DNA of 57,623 nucleotides. It comes from CAZUFB01 sp048173955. Its GTDB lineage: Bacteria > Actinomycetota > Coriobacteriia > Coriobacteriales > UMGS124. The stretch is from the NCBI GenBank assembly GCA_048173955.1, contig DBEYOB010000142.1, forward strand, positions 1 through 57,623, written 5' to 3'. The notes under the pieces were generated by a model. It made no database searches. It saw nothing but the letters and a program-made list of their open reading frames with translations, and was not told where the DNA came from. Positions 51,028 to 57,623 of this stretch are shown here, piece by piece. Positions within the stretch are counted from its first letter, which is position 1. Every line of letters begins with the position of its first letter. The position numbers were made by a program, and so were the translations under genes.

Positions 51028-52146
51028 ATGGCCGCCTCCCGACGCCCCGTTTCCGACATCGTCCGCCGCGGCGCCGTCCCATCGGCGATTGCAAACGCCG
51101 CCCGCCGGCGCCCGGCGTTGTTCGGTGCCCTGGTCTCACTTGCGTTCGCGATGCTCGCGGCCCTCGTGTGCTGGGCTGTGGTGAGGGTGTCGACCGGGCT
51201 CGGGTTCGTCGCGGTCCGCGCCGCCGCGGCGTGCCTCGTCTGCTCGTTTATGGCATGCCTGACGGTGGCGGCCGTCTGCCTCGCGGCGATGCGCTCCCGA
51301 TCCAGGCGCGTCGCGTCGCTTGCCGAGCGTCTCGACGCCATCCTGCGCGACCCCTCGTGCACCCAGTCGTTCTCGGACTACGAGGAGGGCGAGCTCGCCG
51401 TCCTTGCCAACGAGCTCCAGAAGATGACCGTGCGCCTGCGCGACCAGGCCGACGAGCTGCGCCGCGAGCGCGACTCGCTCGCCGACTCGCTCGCCGACAT
51501 CTCGCATCAGCTCCGCACGCCCCTCACGTCCATCAACCTGACCCTCGATTTGCTCGGTAGGCCCAACGTCTCCCCGGAACGACGCCGCGAGCTGCTGCGC
51601 GACCTGCGCAGCCTGTCCGGCCATATGTCGTGGCTCGTCTCGACCCTGCTCATCCTGGCGCGGGCAGACGCGGGGACGCTGCGCATGGCGCACGCCGAGG
51701 TGCGCGTCGCCGACCTCGTCGAGGCGGCGGCCGAACCCCTGCGGATCCCGTTCGAGCTCAAGGGCCTGCGGCTCGAAGTGGGGCTTGCGACCGGCGGGGA
51801 GCGTTTCGAGGGGGATGCCGGCTGGAGTCGCGAGGCGCTCTCCAACCTGCTCAAGAACTGCATGGAGCACACCCCGGCGGGCGGGGTCGTGCGTGTCGAG
51901 GCGCACCAGGACGCGCTGGGCACATGCATCGCGGTGAGCGACACCGGCCCGGGGATATCCGCGCACGACCTGCCGTACATATTCGACCGATTCTACAAAG
52001 GGGAGGGGTCCTCGCCGCTCTCGGTGGGCATCGGGCTGGCGCTTGCGCGCTGCCTGGTCGGCGCCCAGGGAGGGACCCTTACGGCCGACAACGGGCCGAA
52101 CGGGGGAGCGCGCTTCACGATGAGTTTCCCCTCCCAGGTGGTGTAG
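51028..52146 (+). CDS. Sensor histidine kinase
   Basis: A 372-residue kinase with two membrane segments (about residues 31-53 and 60-88) and almost no extracellular loop. A HAMP-like/coiled segment follows, then the H box DISHQLRTPLTS (His160), N box NLLKNCMEHT, G1 DTGPGIS, F box YIFDRFYKG and G2 GIGLALA. Kinases with such a short sensing loop, next to a peptide-type ABC transporter, usually sense the state of the transporter rather than the drug itself. It starts 9 bp after the regulator and shares its operon. Together they probably control the downstream transporter. Confidence 0.92.
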   Translation: MAASRRPVSDIVRRGAVPSAIANAARRRPALFGALVSLAFAMLAALVCWAVVRVSTGLGFVAVRAAAACLVCSFMACLTVAAVCLAAMRSRSRRVASLAERLDAILRDPSCTQSFSDYEEGELAVLANELQKMTVRLRDQADELRRERDSLADSLADISHQLRTPLTSINLTLDLLGRPNVSPERRRELLRDLRSLSGHMSWLVSTLLILARADAGTLRMAHAEVRVADLVEAAAEPLRIPFELKGLRLEVGLATGGERFEGDAGWSREALSNLLKNCMEHTPAGGVVRVEAHQDALGTCIAVSDTGPGISAHDLPYIFDRFYKGEGSSPLSVGIGLALARCLVGAQGGTLTADNGPNGGARFTMSFPSQVV

Positions 52147-52369
52147 GCGGGGTGCGAGGCGCCGATGTGCGCCCAATATGACGAATATGACGAATCTCTC
52201 ACGGAACGGCAACGGCGCCGCAAGCCCCGTTTGGGACGATGGCTCTGCCAAAGGTTCGCAACGGCGTCCGCGGCAGGACCCGCCGCGGACGGCATTCGCA
52301 GCGGCCGTGCGCCCGCTGTCCGCGGGACAGGCGCCAACGTCACATCCACCCGGATCGAAAGGGGCAGCG

Positions 52370-53050
52370 ATGGAACTTCTGAGAGCCGAGAACCTCACCA
52401 AGGTGTACGGGGAGGGAGAGACGGCGACCCGCGCGCTCGACGGCGTGTCGCTGTCGATCGACGCGGGCGAGTTCGTCGCCATCGTGGGTGCGTCGGGGTC
52501 GGGCAAGTCGACCCTGCTCCACATGCTCGGCGGCGTCGACCGCCCCACGTCGGGCACCGTCTACCTCAACGGCGAGGACGTGTTCTCCCGCAACGACGAA
52601 CAGCTCGCCATCTTCCGCCGGCGCGAGGTGGGCATCGTCTACCAGTTCTTCAACCTCGTGCCCGTGCTCGACGTCGTCGAGAACATCGAGCTCCCCGTCC
52701 TGCTCGACGGCCGCAAGCCCGACCCGTCAGCCATCGCGGGGCTCGTCGCGACGCTGGGCCTCGCCGGCCACGAGCACAGCCTGCCCAACCAGCTCTCGGG
52801 CGGCCAGCAGCAGCGGGTGAGCATCGGGCGCGCCCTGGCGAACAGCCCTTCGATCGTGCTGGCAGACGAGCCCACTGGCAACCTCGACTCCAAGAACTCG
52901 GCCGAGATCGTGGCGCTCCTGCGCGCGTCGAACCGCGAGCGCGGCCAGACGCTCGTGATGATCACGCACGACCGCGACATCGCGCTGCAGGCCGACCGCA
53001 TCGTGACGATCGAGGACGGCCGCATCGTGCGCGACGAGCGGGTGAGGTAG
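52370..53050 (+). CDS. ABC transporter ATP-binding protein (MacB/LolD/BceA type)
   Basis: A 226-residue ATPase subunit. Walker A is GASGSGKST (40-48), the signature is LSGGQQQR, Walker B is IVLADEPTGNLDS and the H-loop is MITHDRD. The DEPTGNLDS form and the short length are typical of the MacB/LolD/BceA group, which drives mechanical export or extraction from membranes rather than substrate import. GAAAGGGGCAGCG precedes the ATG. It starts 223 bp after the kinase gene; that gap shows no terminator. The large permease gene begins one base after its stop. Confidence 0.94.
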   Translation: MELLRAENLTKVYGEGETATRALDGVSLSIDAGEFVAIVGASGSGKSTLLHMLGGVDRPTSGTVYLNGEDVFSRNDEQLAIFRRREVGIVYQFFNLVPVLDVVENIELPVLLDGRKPDPSAIAGLVATLGLAGHEHSLPNQLSGGQQQRVSIGRALANSPSIVLADEPTGNLDSKNSAEIVALLRASNRERGQTLVMITHDRDIALQADRIVTIEDGRIVRDERVR

Positions 53051-53051
53051 C

Positions 53052-55985
53052 ATGGACGTCCTGGGAACCTACACGCTGCGCACGCTCAAGCTCAACCGGA
53101 TGCGCACGGCGGTGACGGTGGTGGGCGTGGCGCTGGCGACGGCGCTCATCCTGGCGGTGCTCACGAGCGCCCTCAGCCTCTACGGCTACGTGGTGGCGGC
53201 CGAGGGCTCCATCAACGGGACGTACAACGCCGCGGCCTTCGACACCGACGCCGCGGCGGTCGAGAGGGCGTCTTCATCCGAGCTCGTCACCGAGGTCGCG
53301 TCGCTGCAGATCGAGGGCTACGCGCTCGTCAACCCCGCCAACACGGCGACGCCCTATGTCTGCGTGGCCGGCCTGTCGCCCGAGGAGGGCGCCGCCGATG
53401 CGCTCGTCGACCTGCTGTCGCTGCGGCTCGCCGAGGGCCGCATGCCCGCGTCGCCCTACGAGGTCGTGCTGCCGCAGACCCTCGTGACGACGGGCGTCCT
53501 CGACGTCGCGGTGGGCGACGAGGTGACGTTCGACGTGGGGATGCGCGTCGACGGTGAGGGCAACCGGCTCGGCCAGCACACCACGACGCTGTCCGAGGAG
53601 GGATCCGACAGGCTTGCGGAGCGCATCGAGGGCGCCGAACCCCGCACGTTCACCGTGTGCGGCCTCTACGAGAACAGCAACCCCCTGTCCTACGTGCTCG
53701 GGATGTTCGGCTCCTATGTCGCGGGCTACCCGGCCATCACCGTCGCCGCGCAGACGCCCTCCATGGTGGTGGCAGCCGCATCCGCCCCGGGCGGCGAGGG
53801 CGAGGGCCAGGGCCTGGATGGGGGCCAGGACGGCGAAAGCAGGGACCAGGACGGCGAGAGCGAGGGCCAGGGACCGCTCTACCTCGCCTGGATCGGGACG
53901 TGCGACCCCGCCGCCGCGGTGGACATCGCGGTCGGGCTCCTCTCGTCCCCCGAAAGCGCCGTGTCCGGCAACGACTCCTACAACAGGCTGACGTCGTTCT
54001 CGTTCAACCAGGGCTTCTACATCACGCTCCTCGGCGTCGTCACCGTCGTGCTCGGCATCGTGATGGCGAGCTCGGTCATGCTCATCCGCAACTCGTTTTC
54101 CATCTCGGTTGCGCAGCGCACGCGCCAGTTCGGTCTGCTCAGCTCCATCGGCGCGACCAAACGCCAGCTCAAGGGCGTGGTGCTGCGCGAGGCGGCGTTC
54201 TTGGCGGCGGTAGGTGTGCCAATCGGCGTGATCGTGGGCTATGCCGGCACCGCGGCGGTGCTCTGGGGCGCCCAGGGGCTCATCTCGTCCTGGATCGCCG
54301 ACTGGTGGGGCGCCAACCCCGCCGACGTCGAGCTCCGGCTCGCGTTCTCGCCGCTCGCGCTGCTCGCCGCCGTCGCGCTGTCGGCCGTCACGGTGATGCT
54401 GTCGGCCCGCGGCCCGGCCCGGCGCGCCGCCTCGTTCACGGCGATCGACGCCATACGCTCCGCTGCCGACGTGCGCATCCCGCGCCGCGCCGCCGCGGGC
54501 GGCCGGGTTGCGGGACGCCTCTTCGGCGTGCCCGGCCTCGTGGCGGCGAAAAGCTTCCGCCGCGACGCCAAGCCGCGCCGCGCAACCGTCGCGGCGCTCA
54601 CGACGGGCGTCGTGCTCGTGACCACGGCGGTGCTTCTGGGCGGCTACCTCAATGCGCTCTTCTCCACCGTGCGCCCCGAGGTCGCGGCTGCCCAGGAGGG
54701 CTCCTACGACATCCGCTATTGGTTCACCGAAGGCGACGTCGAGGGGTACGGCGACTCCCGTCCCACCTCCGAGGAGGCGTGCGCGCGCATCGCGGGCGTG
54801 GAGGGCGCGACGCGGGCGGCCTGGGGCCTCTCCCTTTCCGCCGACGGCGTGCGCGTCGCGGGCGGGGATACGCCGGACGTCTACAGCGACGCCTTCGGGG
54901 CGTACGTCGACGGCATGTTGGAGGGCCTCGACGCCCTGTTGCGCGACGCGTCGGGCGTGGGCTGCGAGCTTTTCAACGTGACCCTGTGCTTCGTGGAGGA
55001 CGGAGCCTTCCGCTCCTGGCTCGAGGGGCAGGGCCTCGACGCCGACGCCCTCATGGACCCGGACGCGCCCGTCGCGGTGGCGGTAAACCGGGTCAAGGCG
55101 AACGATGGGCAGCGCTACTCCCAGATCGAGCCCTTCTCGGGCGAGACGGGTGCCGTCTCCCTGGTCGCCGACGTCTTCGCCGGCTCGTCGGCCGACGACG
55201 CGGCGTACGAGACCCTCGTCTCCGAGGTCGGTGAGCCTGCCGCCTATGCGGGCCCCGACGAGGAGCCGGACCGTGCGGGGCACTGGCACGACATCGAGGT
55301 CGAGATTGGCGCCGTAGTGGAGGAGTCCCCGTGGTGGATCGGCTCGACGATCGTCCCGACGTTGCTCATGCCGCTCTCAGTGCTCGAGGCGGCCGATCCC
55401 GCCCTGGCGGGGGAGGGGGTCGGAGCGTTCAAGAACGCGTTCTGGGAGGTGTGGATCGCCTCGGACGACCCTGCCGCCACCGAGCTCGCCCTGCGCGACG
55501 TCCTGTCGACGATGGGCCTCTCGGCCACGCGCATCGACAACGTGGCGGCGCAGATGTCGTCGAACATCGCGATGTTCTCGACGATGCAGGTCTTCATCTG
55601 GGCGCTTGCTGCCATTGTGGCACTCATTGCGGCAACGGGTGCCTTCAACACCATGCACACGAGCGTCATGCTGCGCAAGCGGGAGTTCGCCGTGCTGCGC
55701 TCGGTCGGCATGACGCGTCGGGGGCTCTACCGCATGCTTGCCTACGAGTGCCTCATGTACGCCCTGCACGCGCTGCTCTGGGCGGTGCCGGTGGCGCTTG
55801 CCGTGTCGGCCCTTTTGCGCCAGGCCTGTTCGAGCACGGTGGACGGCATGCCGTTCCTGCTGCCGTGGGCGCTGCTTCCCGCTGCGGTCGGGGCGCTCGC
55901 GCTCGTGGGGCTCGCCTGCGCCTATGCGGTGCGCAAAGTCGACGCTGGCAGCCCCATCGAGGCGCTGCGCGCCGAGGCGATCTGA
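53052..55985 (+). CDS. FtsX-family ABC permease with two FtsX domains and large extracellular regions
   Basis: A 977-residue permease. One N-terminal membrane segment (residues 17-45) is followed by an extracellular region, an FtsX domain (about 325-460: GFYITLLGVVTVVLGIVMAS, then QRTRQFGLLSSIGATKRQL), a second membrane segment near 515-540, another large extracellular region, and a C-terminal FtsX domain (about 845-975: KREFAVLRSVGMTRRGLYRM). Such layout matches permeases that move peptides, lipids or lipoproteins. A Gly/Glu/Gln/Asp-rich repeat lies at about residues 247-274. The ATG at 53052 lies one base after the ATPase stop, so translation is coupled. Substrate unknown; antimicrobial peptide resistance is the most likely role from context. 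Confidence 0.9.
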   Translation: MDVLGTYTLRTLKLNRMRTAVTVVGVALATALILAVLTSALSLYGYVVAAEGSINGTYNAAAFDTDAAAVERASSSELVTEVASLQIEGYALVNPANTATPYVCVAGLSPEEGAADALVDLLSLRLAEGRMPASPYEVVLPQTLVTTGVLDVAVGDEVTFDVGMRVDGEGNRLGQHTTTLSEEGSDRLAERIEGAEPRTFTVCGLYENSNPLSYVLGMFGSYVAGYPAITVAAQTPSMVVAAASAPGGEGEGQGLDGGQDGESRDQDGESEGQGPLYLAWIGTCDPAAAVDIAVGLLSSPESAVSGNDSYNRLTSFSFNQGFYITLLGVVTVVLGIVMASSVMLIRNSFSISVAQRTRQFGLLSSIGATKRQLKGVVLREAAFLAAVGVPIGVIVGYAGTAAVLWGAQGLISSWIADWWGANPADVELRLAFSPLALLAAVALSAVTVMLSARGPARRAASFTAIDAIRSAADVRIPRRAAAGGRVAGRLFGVPGLVAAKSFRRDAKPRRATVAALTTGVVLVTTAVLLGGYLNALFSTVRPEVAAAQEGSYDIRYWFTEGDVEGYGDSRPTSEEACARIAGVEGATRAAWGLSLSADGVRVAGGDTPDVYSDAFGAYVDGMLEGLDALLRDASGVGCELFNVTLCFVEDGAFRSWLEGQGLDADALMDPDAPVAVAVNRVKANDGQRYSQIEPFSGETGAVSLVADVFAGSSADDAAYETLVSEVGEPAAYAGPDEEPDRAGHWHDIEVEIGAVVEESPWWIGSTIVPTLLMPLSVLEAADPALAGEGVGAFKNAFWEVWIASDDPAATELALRDVLSTMGLSATRIDNVAAQMSSNIAMFSTMQVFIWALAAIVALIAATGAFNTMHTSVMLRKREFAVLRSVGMTRRGLYRMLAYECLMYALHALLWAVPVALAVSALLRQACSSTVDGMPFLLPWALLPAAVGALALVGLACAYAVRKVDAGSPIEALRAEAI
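53790..53875 (+). repeat. Low-complexity repeat inside the permease gene
   Basis: Imperfect repeats of GGCGAGGGCCAGG-like and CCAGGACGGCGA words encode the Gly/Glu/Gln/Asp-rich stretch (GEGEGQGLDGGQDGES) in the first extracellular region. Such tracts change length easily by slippage and may vary between strains. Confidence 0.65.
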
Positions 55986-56105
55986 CGCGGCCAGTGCGGG
56001 TTCGGAAGAGGGCGGCGGAGGACGTGCGCCGACGCGGGCGGCGCGGACGGACGACGCGGGCTCGCTGGCGGGCGGCGCGGGTGCCGCTTAAAATCAATAT
56101 ATAAA

Positions 56106-56274
56106 ATGTTGCCAAAACCTCCCGGTTTGCATGCCAAACTGGGAGGTTTTGCACGGCGACGACGCCTCCGACGAGAACGTGCGACGAAAACCCCAGGTCG
56201 CAATGTCGCATGGGGACCCAACGGTAGCAAAACGGGGCGTCTGCTCATGCAAACCGCCCCGTTTTGGCAACAAT
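56106..56274. repeat. Element C: two facing hairpins with conserved loops and exchanged stems
   Basis: Between the convergent permease and ligase genes. The left arm (GTTGCCAAAACCTCCCGG from 56108) and the reverse complement of the right arm (GTTGCCAAAACGGGGCGG, ending 56271) share GTTGCCAAAAC, then GGTTTGCATG, and differ only in the stem. Each arm is itself a hairpin: CCTCCC/GGGAGG on the left and CGGGGC/GCCCCG on the right, bounded by AAAA and TTTT. Each hairpin ends in TTTT in the direction of the gene that would read into it, so the pair forms a bidirectional terminator. The span is 164 bp between the GTTGCC ends. Confidence 0.8.
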
Positions 56275-56442
56275 TTGACTAGTGATAATCATGGAGTCGA
56301 ACGGCCCAGGAAGTCGAATGGCGTACGCAACCAGCTGCCCTGTCCGGCCGCCCCGCGCGCCCCCCGGTCGTCTCGCTCGTCCCAGCCGTCCGGGCCCCGC
56401 CCCGTCCGCCCCGCCCGATCGGGCCCGGCCGCCTACGCTCGG

Positions 56443-57480
56443 CTACCCGCGCTCGACCGCGATGCGCACCAGGGCGTCGAGGACGTCCGCCAGCTCGATC
56501 TGGGCGGCCGCGGCGGCGCGGGGGAGCAGGGCGTTCGGGGCGAGCGAGGGCGCCAGCCCGAACTCGAGGATGCGGGCGCGCCCGCCGTCCCACACCACGT
56601 CGACGCGGCCCCAGTCGCGGCAGCCGCAGGCGAGGTAGGCGTCGACGGCGCAGCGCTCGATCTCGCTGCGGACGGCTTCCGCCTCGCTGAGGTCGACGGC
56701 GAGCGATTCCAGGCGCACGGGGGCGTGGATCTCGACGGGGGCTTCGCGGGCGCCGGCGCCGCCTTCGGCGTCCGGGAACAGCACCGCCGCGCGGCACGCT
56801 TCGTCGAAGAGGGCGCCGTCCTTGGGGACGATCTCGACCGGGGGGAGGACCTGTAGGTCCTCGGCGTCGCCCAGCACGTACACGGCGAGCTCGACCCCCT
56901 CCTCCCATTCCTGCACGACGACCTCGTCGTCGAAGGCGAGCGCGCCGCGCACGGCGGCTTCGAGGAGGTCGGGGCCGTCGACGCGGCTCGTGCCCTGGGC
57001 GTCGTTGCCGCATGCGGGCTTCACGCAGACAGGGTAGCCGCCGGGCAGCCGCTCCTCGACCAGGTCGCGCGCGTCGAGCGCCCCCATGTCCTCGAGGCAG
57101 GCGCGCGCAAGGCACAGCGTCGCCGGCGACTGCGCCTCGAGCTCGCCGCGCTGGACGGCGAGCTCGAGCAGCTCGGCGAGGGCGGCCCTGTTGCGCAGCG
57201 CGCGGCACGTCGGCGCGGGCGAGCCGACGAAGGGTATGCCGAGGAACGCGAGCAGCCCCTGCAGGGAGCCGTTCTCCCCGAGGGAGCCGTGCACCGCGAT
57301 GCATGCGGCGTCGGGCCGTTCCGCCCGCAGGGCGGTTGTGAGCGCCCCGTCGCAGGGGAGCGTCACGGTTTCGTGGCCCGCCGCCGCGAGCGCCGCGCAC
57401 ATGGCGGCGGCACTCGCCTGGGACTCGCGGCGTTCGAGGGGGGAGGCCCCTCCCGTCAGTACGGCAATCTTGTATGCCAT
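56443..57480 (-). CDS. D-Ala-D-Ala ligase-like ATP-grasp protein with altered active site
   Basis: A 345-residue protein that aligns along its length with D-alanine--D-alanine ligase: MAYKIAVLTGGASPLERRES (N-terminal loop), HGSLGENGSLQGLLAFLGIP (for HGxxGEDGxxQG), VKP (ATP Lys) and GRVDVVWDGG. Key positions differ. At the Mg site LEANTSPGM of the E. coli enzyme reads LEFGLAPSL, so Glu306 is kept but the metal-binding Asn is Gly308. The Ser-rich loop after VKP is replaced by ACGNDAQG, and the lid Tyr is missing. It may be a ligase of different specificity or a degenerate paralogue; another Ddl probably exists elsewhere. GAGGAGCAGCC precedes the ATG. The position next to the peptide-type ABC system suggests an envelope role. 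Confidence 0.75.
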   Translation of the reverse strand: MAYKIAVLTGGASPLERRESQASAAAMCAALAAAGHETVTLPCDGALTTALRAERPDAACIAVHGSLGENGSLQGLLAFLGIPFVGSPAPTCRALRNRAALAELLELAVQRGELEAQSPATLCLARACLEDMGALDARDLVEERLPGGYPVCVKPACGNDAQGTSRVDGPDLLEAAVRGALAFDDEVVVQEWEEGVELAVYVLGDAEDLQVLPPVEIVPKDGALFDEACRAAVLFPDAEGGAGAREAPVEIHAPVRLESLAVDLSEAEAVRSEIERCAVDAYLACGCRDWGRVDVVWDGGRARILEFGLAPSLAPNALLPRAAAAAQIELADVLDALVRIAVERG

Positions 57481-57524
57481 GGATGGCTGCTCCTCGCTGG
57501 TCGTGTGCTCTGACGTGCTTCGTG

Positions 57525-57575
57525 CCGCCCCTGCTGTCGGGACGGGCCCCGAGACCCGTTCGACAGCAGGGGCGG
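57525..57575. terminator. Long GC hairpin upstream of the ligase-like gene
   Basis: CCGCCCCTGCTGTCG (57525-57539) pairs exactly with 57561-57575, with a further inner stem GACGGG/CCCGTT. It probably ends the gene that lies to the right of the window on the minus strand. There is no U-run on the minus strand after it. Confidence 0.55.
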
Positions 57576-57597
57576 TCTTCTGTGCGCGGCGGGGCCG

Positions 57598-57623
57598 CTA
57601 CGCCTGCGGGCCGCCCTCCGACG
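57598..57623 (-). CDS. Possible 3' end of a minus-strand gene cut by the window edge
   Basis: On the minus strand the last bases read codons for SEGGPQA followed by TAG (57600-57598). The long hairpin downstream supports the end of a gene here. Too short to identify. Confidence 0.3.

Noticed and set aside
1..57623. tRNA, rRNA, tmRNA or RNase P RNA genes
   Set aside because: No stretch with a tRNA T-loop and acceptor pairing, or with conserved rRNA or other structural RNA words, was found outside coding regions by eye.

Overview
The window is about 57.6 kb of very GC-rich DNA, densely packed with genes that mostly start from clear purine-rich ribosome binding sites. Gene content points to an anaerobic actinobacterium of the class Coriobacteriia (Eggerthellales or Coriobacteriales). 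The evidence is Tat-exported flavin reductases paired with membrane-spanning LuxR-type regulators, a GlnR-like nitrogen regulator, a doubled FeoA ahead of FeoB, and one-carbon genes. The genus cannot be fixed from the sequence. Assignments rest on reading motifs by eye; no database search was possible.

Layout. 1-9.7 kb: an M16C metallopeptidase (-), a low-affinity phosphate transporter with its PhoU-like partner, aspS, then a phasin-like protein and an AarF/UbiB kinase-like protein. 10.3-13.5 kb: a ferrous iron operon (feoA, feoA, feoB, Cys-rich membrane protein) behind a promoter with a DtxR-like site. 13.7-23.3 kb: glnA, luxS, then gltD and gltB on the minus strand, diverging from a GlnR-like regulator across an intergenic region with three direct repeats phased at 22 bp. 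23.7-30.7 kb: a geranylgeranyl-reductase-like flavoprotein (-), ruvCAB behind a LexA-type box, a small conserved protein, fhs and folD. 31.0-41.3 kb: three tandem copies of a two-gene module (Tat-exported FAD reductase, then membrane LuxR regulator). 41.4-47.2 kb: a cold shock protein, a HAD phosphatase, and a fourth regulator/reductase pair arranged divergently, whose regulator carries an in-frame stop at codon 7. 47.6-57.5 kb: a DEDDh exonuclease (-), a PD-(D/E)XK protein, a two-component system with an ABC transporter and large FtsX-type permease, and a divergent D-Ala-D-Ala ligase paralogue (-).

How it fits together. The reductase modules look like a set of substrate-specific anaerobic respiration units, each controlled by its own membrane regulator. 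The residues expected for fumarate reduction are not retained, so the substrates are probably other organic acceptors. glnA, gltBD and the GlnR-like regulator form a nitrogen-assimilation neighbourhood. The response regulator, kinase, ABC transporter and ligase paralogue form an envelope-stress neighbourhood.

The least explained signal is a set of intergenic inverted-repeat elements. Family A has three copies: 22-bp boundary motifs in inverted orientation enclose unrelated AT-rich cores, yet the span is exactly 172 bp in all three (220 bp with outer arms). Family B has two copies, exactly 107 bp between matching ends, each with an inner 37-bp palindromic module. Element C is a pair of facing hairpins whose stems have changed in a compensatory way while loop and flanks are conserved. 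They occupy four of the five convergent gene junctions and two other ends of transcription units. Constant length with changing sequence suggests a functional nucleic acid or nucleoprotein structure rather than debris.
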